A stretch of DNA of 64,000 nucleotides from Monarcha castaneiventris obscurior (taxonomy: Eukaryota > Chordata > Aves > Passeriformes > Monarchidae): the NCBI GenBank assembly GCA_026261815.1, contig JAMPIT010000230.1:9175001-9239000 (forward strand), in the 5' to 3' direction. The notes beneath the pieces were generated by a model. The model did not search any database. It worked only from the letters and a program-made list of their open reading frames with translations, and had not been told where the DNA came from. Made by a program: the position numbers and the translations under genes. Positions 1 through 13,849 of this stretch are shown one piece after another; the stretch's first letter is position 1, and the number at the start of each line of letters is the position of its first letter.

Positions 1-749
1 CTCCCATCAGGCTTCTTGCAGACTGCCCATGGAGACTCAAGGCAAAGCATCACTCATTGTTTGCCTCACAGATCCCAGGGGTCCTAGCTGGAATCCACTA
101 AAGGCTTGTCCCACACTGTCCACACTGCTTTAATCTGACTCACATGAATCCAAATTCCTTTTCCATCAACCTGCAGATTTTTTTTTTTCCTGTTTTCAAC
201 TGATAAAAAGCCTTTTTTTTGTCTGTAAGTGATGTATACTTCAAAGTGAGTACAAGCAGGGTATGAAGAAGATTTAACTATTTTTTCTTATATATACCCT
301 CCCTTTAGCTCTCTGGTTATTACAGAAATGCATTTTACAGGTTTAACTACAGTGTGACTCACTATGAAATGTGGATGATATCTGATGTAGTAGGCAAGAC
401 AGGAAGGAGATAGTTCATGTCAGACATCAAGAGCCCAATTCTGACAGAGCAGTTGCACAGGAAAATCTAAAGTTACCTCAGGTTTTCACAGCTGTAACAA
501 AGTGCAGAACCTGACTGCTGGCATGAAAAATGTAATAAAATTTTTAAGAATGAAGCAAAAGCATTCAGATCCAAGTTTTGGGGTTTTTATTTCATGGTAA
601 ATAAGAAGTTAAGAAGAGGCAGCTGGAGTCTGCCCACTTTAGGAAGAAATAATGCCTTTCTCTTCCCTTTATTTCTGATTGCTACAGATTCTACTGTCAT
701 TGCTGCTCAATCACTCTCAAGGCAGATGCAGCTTCACCAGGGCCATGAG
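1..749. other. intergenic sequence
   Basis: AT-rich non-coding sequence. Nothing is recognised before the CR1 tail that follows. Confidence 0.6.
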
Positions 750-853
750 AAGCAATGCTCAAGCACACAGTGTGATTTTTGGGTTGTCCTGTGTGGCCAG
801 GACTTGATCCTTGTGAGTCCCTTTCAACTTAGGATATTCTGTGATGCTGTGAT
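750..853 (+). mobile_element. CR1 LINE 3' end fragment
   Basis: Matches the conserved CR1 3' terminus: GTGTGGCCAGGACTTGATCC, then GAGTCCCTTTCAACTTAGGA and a terminal TATTCTGTGATGCTGTGAT tail. CR1 copies are almost always 5'-truncated like this one. Confidence 0.75.
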
Positions 854-3800
854 TTATACCTACATACAAATATACACATAGGTGCCTATGGGCTGTCTGA
901 GCTTTCCAAGCAGGGTTGCAGCAGCTTCAAATCCCCTTCTCTGATGGCAAACTTCTCTCCTTTCACAGCAGGACAAGCCTGCCCCTTCTACACAGAGTTG
1001 CAGAGGAACTCCTGAAACACTTCTCCCTAGGAAATGTGCTCATATCAGCTTTTCACATCAGGAAATGTTTTTTTACAGGAGATTTAAGCAAATCTATCAA
1101 ACCTCATTAAAAAGAAATATGGAAAGTACAGATTGCTTTTCAGCTGGGACAAAAAGGGACACATGGCCAGAAGAATGGGGGGAGGAATGAGCCTCTCATA
1201 ACATTCATATTATTAACATTAATAAACATTAGCCTCTCAGTTATTTCATCATAAAATGACTGCAAAGCCACGTTCTCCATCTTGGAAGGGATGTAAGACC
1301 TTTTCTCAGTCATTCATTTATTGCTAATTTTTTTATATATTTGGAAAATTGTCCTACTTAGAGATGTTTTCAATGCAGAATTACCTATATGCCACTGCAG
1401 AACTACTTCACTGCCCTAGCTTCAAAATCCCTTGAGAATGTTTTTCCTTCCTCTGAATGAAATGAGGGACAAAGGCAATAATAAATTTCTCATGACATAA
1501 TGTTTTCATTAAGTAGCACAAATATCAAACACTTGGATCCCCAACTATTTTTGACTCAAGCAGAAATATATTTACTCTGACAACAAAACCAAAAGCCTAT
1601 TCTTAAAAAACAGGGTGACAAAATAGATCTATTGATATTTTGTTGTTTTTCATAAAGATAACTTTTTCAGTTTGTCAAAAAGTGTGTGATATTCTCACAG
1701 TGCAGAACAGTAGGCATGGAAGAGCTTCCTAAATCAAAGTTTCCTAATAGAAATTCTGTTTAGAATAATTCATTGTTTTCTTACTAAGTCACAACATCCA
1801 GTAAAAACTCCCTAAAACTGCAGTTTACAGAAGAAAAGAAGCAGGAGCAGTACAACCATTAGTGATTTACATTCCTGAAATTGTGAAGAATTATAGCATG
1901 AAATTTTCCATATAAACCTGAAGGAATAAACGAATACATGTATATATACTGAAAGCAAACAAGCTCAGATTCATGTTAAAAGAAGGAAACTGAGAAACCC
2001 TAAGTTTGGTGATGAACAGAAAGGTTCAAAGAAAATCTTCCTGCTGCATCTACAATGACCATTCAAACATGCAATGTCTTCTCAGATCACAAGGTTTGAT
2101 CCATTCATTCAACACCCACTGCAATACTCAGCATCTGTGAGAGACTCATTATCCAATCTTACAAAGGTTCTCCAAAGTCAGGAATAGAAAATACTGTTCA
2201 GGTCACAAGGGAGCCAGTGTGAGAAGCAACCTAACATTGTAGAAAAAAATCTGTAATCCCAGGAAACTGTCGTGTCTATTTCAGATCTAACAGGAAAATA
2301 TTGGGATTAAAATCTCGGAACGAGATTTCTAAATGGGGGAAAGCAGCTAGATCCATCTTTCAGGGGGAAATTTTTCTATAATGGTGATTCCTAGTGCTTC
2401 ACAGGGAACATACCTTTGTCCCCAGCACGCCACTAACTCAACATGACTCCAGCTGCTGCTGGTGCCCTGACCCCAGCTCACAGCTGGATTGGAGTGCAAA
2501 CAAACACAGAAAAACAAAAGGAAAGGTTTGTCCTGACTTTGTTGAATTTAGTGAAAAGTGGACCAAATAACTGGTTGTAAAAATTGTAACTGGATAATGG
2601 TAGTTGAACAGAAGGAATGGGAAAAAAATAACATTGAAAGGGGTAAGAAATAAAAGTGTTTAGACTAGAATCAGTTGTTCAATCATGCTGAATTTCAGAA
2701 TTGAGACAGCTTGGTGTCTTTTATTACCTTTAAAATAGAAATATAAAAAATATAAACCCATAAAAACATAAAAATGAAAAACAAGTATGTATAAGTATGC
2801 ATATACAATAAATACAGATGTTAGATAAAAAGCTAGATCAAAAAAAATGGAAAAAAATAATTTGTAGTCAAGAACAAATACAATATGCCAGATTAGGAGT
2901 AGATCTTCACTGGCAAATGGCTTCACCTAATGTTCCCAGAAACAGTTTCAAGAGTTCAATGAAGCTTGATTTATTTTTTTTTTTTTCCATTTGAATCTAT
3001 TAGTGCTTTATGTGTATGTGTTGAGTTTATGGCTTATTTTCCAGACAGAAAACATTTCCCTAACTTGTTTAGGAAGAATGACTTTCTGAAAATGCCTGAC
3101 TTTAACAAAGATGGGGAAAAGGATGTTGGACCATCTGTTTACACATTATTTGTGCTTATTTTGCACCTGCAAAAAAGAACTCAGTTCCCACGCTTGCCCA
3201 AAAAAGAACCAGCCCATAAACAAACAACAGGCTTACATGTGGAAGAGTTAAATATTGACCTAAAATCTCCTGATATTCTCAGCAGACTAACAGGCAATGA
3301 CTTGCAAGGATTTCAGATCCAGGAGGAAACCCCCAGCTGCATGTTGACCATATCACTGTTAAACAGGCACCACATTAGTGCTCAGAAACCATCAGAAATC
3401 AGCACCATGTAACAAAGACAGAGCACTTAATCAGAAAGTCATTAGTTTCACCAAGCAAGTGTGGTCTGGGGAAAAGATGTACTTAGGGACAATTGCTAAG
3501 GGTGAAGAGGTGAAGAAGCTTCACTGACCCAGGCAGAGTTTTTTCCATGTACAGCAGTGAAGTTTCTGATCTAGTTTTACTCAGTCCAAACTCCAGCACT
3601 CACTTAACCCAGAGCCTGTTCGGTCATCTTGGCATTTACAGGAGCAAAGCGTGGGGCAAGGGACAGTATTTATGAGCCACCTGAATTATAGTGAGAGGCT
3701 GATACCGTTAAAGGAGATCTGAGCCTTCAATAAAGCCAGCACAACCAGCTAAAATTCATTTATGAGTGGCCATTCATCGTGTCTGAAAAAGAAACATTTG

Positions 3801-6800
3801 AAGACTGTCAATGCCACGTTCACATGGGCCCAAGGGCAGGGAGATGTATGGCTTTTAGGCCTTACCTCAGCTGTAGGAACTCTTAAATAACACTGACTGT
3901 CATAGATTTGGGCTTTTTAATGGCACAGTATTTCATATGACCAAATTCAGAAAATGCTTTCATCATTTTTTGTTGCAGCAAGTCTTATGCTCTACCCACA
4001 TACAGATGTTTTGCTGGGGTGCTTGGCTGCTTTCTATCAGCTGGTTATAAAACTGGCTGGTGCAAGCTACCCCACCTCAAAAGCAGCTGGGTAAAATCTC
4101 AAACATCAACTTCTTTGCTTAAAAAGTATTTATTACCTGCAGAGAAAGTGTGGGGTCGTTATCTGTAGACAAGTAATATATTTGGATTAATTTGAGGTAA
4201 AACAAAACACTGAAATAGAAGACATGGTAGGACTCTGTGAGGCAAGCTATGTGCAATCAAGATGTGATCACCAAGCTTATGCATTTTACCTTGCAGTAGA
4301 ATACACTGTTTTCTGTTTGGTGCAACACTATTCAGGCCTTAGAGGAAATAAACAACAACCCAGACAGGAAAAAAAGATGCTGTTTCTACACCATTTGTGA
4401 ATTAATTAGCATGCTAAGTAATGATGGAATTTAGCAACTTAAATGACAAATATCCCAGGGCTCCCTCCCCCAGGCGTCCGATGTGTACATCCATCCCTAA
4501 TACTGTTTCATTGTTTCAGCCTCCAAGAAAAACAGGATGCAATATGCCTTCTGTCTATGATAAAGTTTCCTAATACAGTACAGTAATGCAATTTATTTTC
4601 ATACAGCATCCTGCATATAAAATATTACATAACCCTTTATGAGAAGATAATGCATTACAGACTCAGGCACATTACTGTCTTTCAGGAAGAAATTGAAGCA
4701 TAATGTTGTGGGAAGGGATGGAGGAAATAGAAGCCGAGGTACAAAAGTAGTTAAAAAAGAAAGTAGTAAATGTATTCTTCTTGTGCCCTTATTATCTGCA
4801 TGAGACTATCAGAGGGCAGGTCAGCATTACTGCAGATGCAGTGTAAGACAAAATATTACATGCTTATAGGAAGGGATGGCTCTGATCCCATGAGTTTATG
4901 CTATAAATAAACAGGCAGGATGACAAGGTGAGTCACAGAAATATCATGTGAATTCCCTGAGATCAAAGAGGGAGCTGAAGGTTCAGGAGAGGAATGAACA
5001 TGAATGTCAAAAGTTCCAGATGGTGCATAATCCAAAAAAATCAGATGGACCAAAATTGCAGACCCAAACTATTTATATAGTCTGGGGAAACTCACCCTGG
5101 ATTCAAACGATTGCATCTCAAAGCCAGAATTGAGTGCTGCAATTTGAAGGGCTAAAGTAGGTGGAGAAACAAGGCCTGCTAAAACAAGGAGATTTTAGTT
5201 CTGAAACCCAAAATTCCATGAAGGAGGATTTGCTTATTATTTGGAGCACTGGAGTATGTGTTATACTTGATTCCCTTGCAGGAAATATGAGTGAGCCAAA
5301 GCTGAGGCTGTGGCTAATCTGAAACCACACAGATAGGGAGGGGATAGGGGTGTTGAGGTGCAGCAAGTCTTTGGGAAATTGCAAGGAAAGGAGAGAAATT
5401 ATGTGCTCACTCCAAATGAGGGGAAGGCACCTCTGACCAAAGCTGTGGCAATATATTTATAAAGCATAATTATAAAACCTCAAAAATCATACTGTTTCAG
5501 ATTAAAAGACAAGAAATGGAAACAAACCTTGCCCAGAGGGCTTAATACTGCTATGGGCTCTGCAAAAGTGTAAATAACTTATAGGAAAAAGGAGTTCCTA
5601 GTGAATCTGAACTTTCCATTGACACTGTTGTCCTTGCCACCATTCAGAATACAGCCTTAGGAGGAAAACAGTTAAGGATATAAAGGATGGGGGAAAAACA
5701 GGGCTGTGTACAACTGCAGTGTGATTGGTTTCACTACCATATGGATACACGAGCCACTGAACATACGTATTCCATGGGGGGAGAGAAGAGCATCTTAGAC
5801 ACACTGTTCTGGAAATCCATCTCTTCAGTGTGGTCTTTCTTTTTTTCAGAAGCTCATGGTCTTCTGGAAATTGTGATGACTAAAGCTGGGTTTCTGCCAT
5901 GACTCCCTGTGTCACCTTGGGCAATATATCTAGATGTGCTCAAGGGGTTGGAAGCAGGCAAACAGGAGCTCCTCTGCCTGTGCTCTGAGCCTGTGGATGT
6001 GAGCCAGCTTCCATCTGGGACCCATATGCCCAAGTGTCCCCATGCTGACAGAGATCCTCTGCTTCAGGAGACCCCAGAGATTGTTTTACCTCTTGAACTC
6101 CTCCAGCAGAAGTCACTGTCCCAGTAGTAAGGCACATCCTTGTGGATAGGCACATACTTGCCTCTTGGCCATGCAGCTCCCATTTCCATGTCTCAGGGTA
6201 TGCCTACCTTTGGTGAGGTTGAAGCTAAGATGCTGAGCTGTGAAATGGAGCAGCTGATGCACAAGCACATCTGCTGGGCCAGATGTAGGGGCAGTAATCT
6301 TTGGTATAAGTGTAAAGCAGACATCTGGTGGCAGTAAAGTCTGAAGAGGCCACAACTAGATTCACCCAAGGAAGACTGTCAAAATCCTAATTAGCTCACT
6401 CGCAATGAACTAATGCAGCAATACGGCTTCTGCACCACAGCTGATTCTGGCTGCACCCATCTGTGTAAACATGCTATAAATCTCTCTTTGATTTTTCCTC
6501 CATCTGTGAAATGGGAGCATATGACATTTTTAAAGTGTTTTCTCTCTCTATTTTAGGTCTTCAAGACTGGGCTCTCACTTATTGTAGCCTTGCTCATTAC
6601 TATAACAGTGGGAGAGATACTTAATAGCTGCCATAGCCAGGCATTCCCATTGAATTCAAAGGCAAAACTGACATTGACTTTAATGGAAATCAGAAAGGAC
6701 ATTCAGAAACCCACGAATTACTCAGTTTATTAGAACTACGTGAATTGTTAATATGATAATGATTCAAAGTGCTGTAAGTCTGGGACAGTTTTCAAAGGTG

Positions 6801-7079
6801 CAGATTTACCCAAGCCTAATCTCTGGATGTTTACAGATGTCTTATGTGCTTATGAAAATCCAAGCAGTTCTTGTGCTCTTAGGATAGAAGTATATATAGC
6901 ACAGCCTGCACTTTAAAGAAAGCATAGCTTGCAGAGTCTTATGAACATTAACCTTCAAGCCCTTTCTCATGATACCTCCCACTTTTTGTCCCCCCACTCT
7001 GTCTCCAGAAGTCAAAGATAAGTAGTCAGAAAGGATAAAAGCATGGACTAAAAGCTGAAAAAGAACATCAGAGCTGTGT
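854..7079. other. long non-coding stretch downstream of KLF6
   Basis: AT-rich sequence with short, unrecognised open frames. The longest (2966-3412, 148 codons, plus) starts in a T-run and resembles no family known to me. Faint MIR-like blocks occur at about 5903-5932 and 6494-6530 (SINE phrases resembling CTTGGGCAA and CATCTGTGAAATGGG). No gene is supported. Confidence 0.5.
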
Positions 7080-8420
7080 TGCCTTTCTGTACAGCTGCTG
7101 CTGTTTGAGGTAGGGTTAGGGTAAGGTTTGGGGGTGAGGAACAGAGAGATCACAGGACTACAGCTGGAAAGGAGATGCCAAAGCAAAGGCTGGGGAGTAA
7201 AGGGAATGTGGTTACAATAATTTTTTTTTATGGATACTGCCTGAAGGAGAATGGGCATATGGAGTACTGCTAGGTTGAGGCTTAAATTCATTTAGAGAGA
7301 AAAAGATGGAGCCATGAGTTCCCACTGGAGTGTGAGTGAAAAGTGGGCTGCCAAAGTAAAATGATAGGACAACAGGATAACTTTTCCATGAGGCCATTTT
7401 GGTCTCAGCCATATTTTTTGGGCCTTTCTAAAGGTCAGGTTAAGGTTAGGTTTACTTTGAAGTTTAAAGCTAAGAGAAGAAAATGAGCCAAGAACTTCAC
7501 TTGGAGGGAGGTGGCAAAATGCCTGACAAAAGAAAGAGTAGTTGGTAAAGACTGGAAACATTAACTGGGAGACCTTTTCCATGTTGTCCACAACCATAAG
7601 ACCCTATTCAAGGTTCAGATTACTTTTATACTTATTATCAGAGCTAGGCATCAAAGAAAGAGAAAGTTTGTACCAGCAGTTGGACTGTGGTTGAGAAGGG
7701 CATTAAAAGAGAACAAATAGGTTGTCAAAATAATTTGGGAAGGGTGAGGGGAGAGGGAGACAGGGGGAAGCATCTGGACACGTTTGAGGACCCAGTCTAA
7801 TGCCTAGTGGGGTTTAGTAGTGGGGTAATAATTAGGGTGGATGAAAGAGAAAACTAAGAAATCCAATTGCCATGGGATTGGAACAGAGTTGCCAAAATAA
7901 AGGGTAGGATGTAGGGAAATCCTTCTGTGAGAGATATTTTGTGTAGGCACAGACTAGGAAACTTTGTGTAAGGCTCAGCCTGTAGTTAGGATTAGAGCTA
8001 AGGTTGCCACTAGATTTGAGAGGAAGAGAGCTCTAGCTGGAGTGTGACTGCCAAAGGAAAACACTGGCTGCAAGGAGAATGTTCTTGCAAGAAATTTCTG
8101 GTTATGTGTATTGTTAATGGTAGGGTTAGGACTGATAGAAAATCAAGAGCAGCAGCAGTAGGGGGATTAGAAAAGAGATGGCAGTGGGAAAGGCGGAATG
8201 CAGAGAGAACTTGTTGGCATGAATGTCTTGATGTGGCTGCCAGCTTGGGGCCAGGTCCAAGGCTCAGGCTAAGGAGAGCTGAGAGCTCCAGATGGATGGG
8301 GGCTGGCAAGGGCTTGTCAAGGATGGGCTGCAGTGCAAAGAGACCTTGATGTGAGAACTTTTTCGTCATAACACTGGCTAGAGCCCCTTGTTTTAGGCTC
8401 AGCATCTAGCTAAAGCTTGT
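7080..8420. repeat. degenerate tandem array, period about 130-190 bp, about 8 units
   Basis: Two landmarks alternate along the region. Block A (like AAGGCTCAGGTTAAGG / GGTAGGGTTAGG) occurs near 7108, 7270, 7432, 7612, 7785, 7970, 8118, 8258 and 8393. Block B (like CTGGAGTGTG...TGCCAAAG) occurs near 7176, 7349, 7512, 7699, 7890, 8049, 8179 and 8306. Spacing is uneven, so the units are old and have indels. It is not a gene; open frames in it are short. I do not recognise the family. Confidence 0.6.
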
Positions 8421-8713
8421 ACTAGTTTAGATAAAACCATGTTTTATATCATGAAGGAGAAAGAACTATTCCTTTATGGAAACTAGATTTTTCCTTCTAA
8501 ATTTGAGTTAAATAATTATATTGATGTCATATTTCAACTAAACAAAAATTATGTTGAAAATGTAAAGGAAATTTGGGTTTACTACTAGCATCATCAAAGG
8601 TTTCAGGCCATGCTATTCTTTCTCCTACCAGTACAAGCCATTTACCCTGTTGTTTTGGAAAGACACAAACCTAGAATAAACACTCAAGATTTTATTTTTC
8701 TCTCTTTTTATGC

Positions 8714-9088
8714 TGTGCTGGTTTTGGCTGGTGTAGTGTTAATTTTCTCCACAGTAGCTAGTATTTGTCTGTGTTTTGGATTTTTGCTGGAAACAGAGAT
8801 GGCCTTGTTATTGCTGAGCAGGGATTACACATCATCAAGGCCTTTTCTGTCCCAAATCACCATTATGTGTGATGGAGCCCTGCTGTCCTGGGGATGGCTG
8901 AACACCTGCCTGCCCATGGGAACTGGTGAACTAATTCTTTGTTTTGGTTCACTTGCACTTTTTACCTGTTCAAGTGTCTTTATCCCAACCCATGAGCTTT
9001 TGCACTTTTACCTCCTCCACCCCACTTCTAGGGGAGTGAGCAAGAGGCTGCTTGGTGCTTCACTGCTGGCTGGGGTTAAACCATGACA
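8714..9088 (+). mobile_element. avian ERV solo LTR, internally deleted
   Basis: It begins TGTGCTGGTTTTGGCTGG and ends GGGGTTAAACCATGACA, the TG...CA termini of a common songbird ERV LTR (ERVL-like, family recalled from memory). Intermediate blocks also match: the ACAGTAGCT block, the TTATTGCTGAGCAG block, the ATGGAGCCCTGCTGTCCTGG block and the TCTTTATCCCAACCCATGAG block. At 375 bp it is shorter than I recall for intact copies; the central U3-like part seems missing near 8850. The usual poly(A) hexamer position is mutated. No internal viral genes are present. No clear target-site duplication was found. Confidence 0.75.
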
Positions 9089-12000
9089 CTGAAAGTGTTA
9101 TTACTGTAAAACATCAAGCAGAAAAATCTTTTATAACTTTTTATGTTAATTAATGACAAAATAAAGAGTATTGGACAATATTGTATGACTCCCATGTAGC
9201 AAAGAAAAATAAAAATACCTGGCCAGATTCAGCAAAGGAAAAGCCCTGGAACTATTTATAGATTAGCTAAATTTTATATAGTTGTTAAAGAACAATTTAG
9301 AGGTGAGTGATAGGTAATCTAAAAATAATCCACTCCACTCGAAGACAGATTAATCAAAAAAGTCTAGGCTTGCTTACATTCATCACTGAGACTTTTTGTT
9401 TCGTCTTTTTTTTTGCCCTCGCTTAGCATCTGAGGCCTGAAAAATCACACTCTGTGTGACCTACCCTGTGAGGTAGAGCAGCATTTCCGTCCTTTTATGA
9501 AAGAAAGAAAGTCAAGGCTAGGAGGAAGCCAAGATAGTTGTGGTTACAAAGCTTCAAAGCACATGCTTCCAATCCAGTTTCTAATTTCAAACCTCTCTTA
9601 GATGTGGCCTGGGACTTTCAACTGCTCATTTCACTCCTTGGTTTTACAGTTTTCCTTTCTGGAAGATTAGAGGGCCACCTTAATTACAGTCTCCTGCTAT
9701 TATGAGTCAACATCATTATATGCAGCACAGTAGGTAGTACCAGGATGGTGAGTGTTCCGTGTGGGAACGGAGCAGGTTGGTGATGGGAAGGGGAATGGAC
9801 TGACCTCTTAGTATTGTGATTGCTGGACCATTTTCACAAAACAGGTTGGTTTTAACTCCAGCATGGCTCAGACAGAAAGATGGTCTCTCTTTAACCACTT
9901 GCTTCCACACTGCTAGGACATTCTGCCTGAAACAAATATCTACTTCTTATTTAGCAATTACACCTTTTTTCTAATCTGAATGCAGCCTTGATTTCACACT
10001 CTGGTTCAGCTCTCTTCAGGACATGTAGGGAACACCTGAGATGTGCCCCAGGTTTGCTGTTGCCCTGCCAGGCAGTTGTCATTGGGCTGACAAGTCATAT
10101 CCTGGAGCAGCCCTGATGGATTCTGTGCCGCAGAAGCCAGTCAGATGTACAGGTGGTTTATGCTTGGACTGTCTCAAAAAAGCCATCCAAAGCAAAAAGG
10201 TGAAGAAGGTTTTCTTCACTAAGTACTGTTGATTTTTCATATTTGGCTAGCTGCCTGAATATGTAATGATACTGCAACAGCGCTGAACACAGCAACTCAG
10301 CTGCCCTAACAGTCCCCAGTATTATTTAGTCCAGGCTGCTCTAGCTGGAATTAAAGTTAGCCTGTCTCTTATTCAGCTCTAATCACTATGTTTATTCTGT
10401 AATATTTATTTATATCTGTACCATTTATACATTATTTTGCTTGTATAACCAGCTGTTTTACAGTCAAGGACCTCATGGCAATGAGATATAAATCCATGCT
10501 GCTGGCCCTTGGGAAAACTGGTAAATTAAACTTTGTGTGCATAGACTTCAAAATGCTGAAATCTATTATACCTTCCCTTCCCACTGACAAATGGCAGTGG
10601 GTTTACTTGCTGAGTACTTACTTATGAAAGGCTGCTGTTTATTAATACCTCCCTGTATAAATATTAACAGAGCAAACCTATAGGAAAAATATGTGAAGGG
10701 TCATCTTTAAATTGCGAAAAGTCAGGCTATTCAGCACAAATGTCCATGCCTCTTTCTGTCTGGAGACTTAAACAGCCTCATCACCATAGTATCCGGAAGG
10801 TGCACACAAGTGTGACATGATTAGCATCTGTCATGTGTAGGTCTTTCTATTCCTTCTGCTCTCCCTGGGGAGAACAGTCCAAGGATTTTTTAAAATATAC
10901 AGTGTGTACACGGTACTGTGTGTTTATATTAGCAACGTCAAGGTCAAAGATCTGTACCTCACTGCCATCTTTTACCTCATATTAAAGATGTAACACAGAA
11001 AGCAGTGCTATTTGTGCCAGATATATATGCTCAGACACTTTGGCATATTTCTTTAATTGCTCCTATTAAGAATGTGAACTGGGACTGAATAGAAAGTGGT
11101 TCAAATGCCTTTTATTTCTTAGCATGCTGAATATGGCTGCTCTCTTCTCATTTCATCTCCTTTTCATAGTACTTAACAGAATAGTAAAGATTTCTGCGGA
11201 AAGAAATAAACATTTCCATAGTCTACGGGTCATTGGTACAATAATAAATGTAAAGGTTCCCACACAGCCATTATAGTCTGTTGTGTCAATGTTATTAGGC
11301 ACCTTTTGTCTTGGAGTTATTGATGTGATAGATTGCAACAGCTCTTTTGAACATTTTCTCACATAAAGCAAAACCAGCAAAATTGCCTCAGGTGTCCTTT
11401 AGAGGAGGCACTAAACCTAGGATTCTTCTGTCCCTTTCAGTTCTGTCTGAAATTAAAGGTTTGATGACACTTGCTAAATGTATTCGAGGATGACCCTGTC
11501 ACCTCAGACAGCGTTTTTTCCTTCTCAGTGTCTCTCCTTGTCCCACAGAAGGGACCAAACCTTTGCTGTTGGAGTAGGGCTGTCCTTGGCTGTTTCCATG
11601 ACTACTCCCACAGCAGAGGGAAGGATGCAGGGACAGATGCCAGAATTTAAGGAAATAAATATGCTCCCACCTTCACTCACTCTCTGCTGATGTGTTGCCA
11701 CCTGGCACAATGGACACCCCCAAGCTCATAGAACAAAAGCAGCTGCAAGATATGCTCCCTCCCTTTTCCCAGTTCCCCAGCTACAGGCACACTGGGACCT
11801 TTACTAAGGGCTTTATCATTTTTCTCTTCCTAACATAATAATAATAATGATCACAAAAAGCTATTTCTATTCAGGAAGGGGATATTTGGTTTTGAACCCT
11901 ACTATTCTTCATCAGGGAAACTATTTTGCACTAGGGAGAAAATCCACATTTGCAGAAAATCTCAGTGAGGATCCACAGCACAGGTACTAGGACCCTGAGG

Positions 12001-12589
12001 ACTCCTGAGTCCTAATAATTTGTAAGAGCTTTGTGACTAAAGCAATTTAACCACCACCTACCACCATCTCAGTGCAGAGGGTACATATTTGCACCCCAGC
12101 AGCTGCCACTGTTTCTGTAATCCTGCCAAGGAGAGGAGTCACGGAGAATGAATCGACCTTGGGCTGTGCCATCATCTACAACTCAGTACAGGTCTCCCCA
12201 GTCCTCTGCATTCAGTTCTGTCTCTGTCCTGCTTGTCCTCACAGTGACAATAGACACTAGAGGTAATGGTGATGCTGCCAAGGTCATCGAGTCTGTTGCT
12301 CCAAATGGCTTGGAGAGAATATGGAGATGTGTGCATGGACAATGTGTGAAGCAGTCACTGCACCTTCACCACCTATTCACCTGGGTAGTGTTTTAGAGAC
12401 CAGCTTGAATTGATTTTTTGGCCAGCCTGAGGAATGGAGGGGAAACACCTCCTGGAGGTAGTTTCTGTTTCTCATTTCAATTTCTTTAAGATCTTTGCAT
12501 TGGGATGTTTCTGAACACCAGATGAACATGGATTGCCAGCATTTTGGCCTTTTGCTGTGCATTCTCTTTGGGCCCCTGTTTTTCTGAGG
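9089..12589. other. non-coding stretch with one MIR-like remnant
   Basis: AT-rich sequence. The block at about 9462-9560 (CCCTGTGAGGTAGAGCAGCA and onward) resembles the antisense of an old MIR-type SINE. Otherwise I see only short open frames that match nothing known to me. Confidence 0.45.
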
Positions 12590-12750
12590 TACACAGGCCA
12601 AATCTGTATGCAGTATTTAAAATTATGATACCACTGACTTGTACGAGGACATTTTCCTTATTTTCCTCTTCTCCTTTTCTCAACCATTTCACTCTCATTC
12701 TCAGTAGGAATTGAGCAGACATTTTCACTGACCTGCCCAGGGAGACTGAA
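12590..12750 (-). mobile_element. ancient CR1-like LINE fragment (antisense)
   Basis: Reads like the complement of an old amniote CR1: CTGTATGCAGTATTTAAAAT, TGATACCACTGACTTGTACG and ATTGAGCAGACATTTTCACT all match remembered CR1 phrases with many changes. It is strongly decayed, so this is a family-level call only. Confidence 0.45.
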
Positions 12751-13849
12751 TTCTTCCTCCTGAGAGGGCATGACTAATCCTGAGCCAGTGACTACATTCC
12801 AGTCACTTAACACACCTCTCTCACAGTGCATTATTGTTTACCTTGCCCTTGCCTAGACTTTGACTTTTCTCTAGCAGACATGGAAAGCCAGTCTTCAGAG
12901 GAAAAACTGGGCAATTAATGGTCAAGAGACAGGTGATATGTGGTTACATCCCACTCACTGTCTACCATGCAAGTCCTATGTGTAAAGGAAAGGAGGTGGG
13001 GACAGGAAAGCACTGAGTATTCATAAAGTAGGGAGTGAGTTCAATGGATCAGACACCTTCCCACTTGTCTTGTTTTATAAACTCTTTGGGTTGCTACCAG
13101 CTTTTCCCTTCCACATCAGTGGCAACTTATCCCTGACAACATTATACAGTCTGCACTTTCACGCTCCTTTCCCCCCTTCACTATAAAAAGCTCTCTGTAA
13201 ATTTATGCAAAGACTTTATCATTCACTGAGTCTTAAAAGCAAAAAAAATCTCCCTGTAGGTCATCAAATCCAGGCCCCTGTCAGCTTTGGCTTATTAAAC
13301 AGTGCCTTTAATAGGCTGCTCCTACTCCATATTAGTACTAATGGGTCCTTCTGCTTCAGTGGCTCTTATCAGGAAGCTGTTGCTGCAGGTTCATACCTAT
13401 GATTAGGTAAGGAACCTTCTCACTCCCTGGCCATGTTTAGTCTCAGCCTGGTGATGCACAGACCTGCACACCTGGTTGCCATTCAGCTTCCCTGCCAACA
13501 AGACAGGAGAAAGAGGTTCAGATGAGTTTAAGGAGTTCAAGAGCCCTGAGCAATGGCTGTGCTCTTTGTGCTCTGCTGGTCAGACTCTTCTGTGCCTGTG
13601 TCTAGCACCAGGTCTTTCTAATCTGTCCCGATAGGTAGGTTTAGGGGTCATCACTAAACCAGTAGCAGAGCTAGAAAGTTATATTTCCAAACCATGGTAC
13701 AGAGTTTGTACCTGTCCATAAAAGGATTACAAAGTTAGACATAGTTCTGACCTCTAGTTCCTAAAAAGTGTGAAATAAATAATTATTCTATGCTCTAAAT
13801 TTCAAGGAGTGCAGCACTTAGGGAGTGTGAGGACATTCAGTGGTGTATA
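12751..13849. other. non-coding stretch
   Basis: No gene or clear repeat is seen. Confidence 0.5.

Noticed and set aside
2966..3412. 148-codon frame on the plus strand
   Set aside because: It starts in a T-run with a Phe stretch; there is no family resemblance and no exon structure.
7108..7130. Interstitial telomere (TTAGGG repeats)
   Set aside because: Only one to two partial GGTTAGGG units occur here and at 7432 and 8118; they belong to the degenerate longer-period array.
8610..9086. 158-codon frame that looks like a membrane protein
   Set aside because: It lies almost entirely in the solo LTR; the hydrophobic look comes from T-rich LTR sequence.
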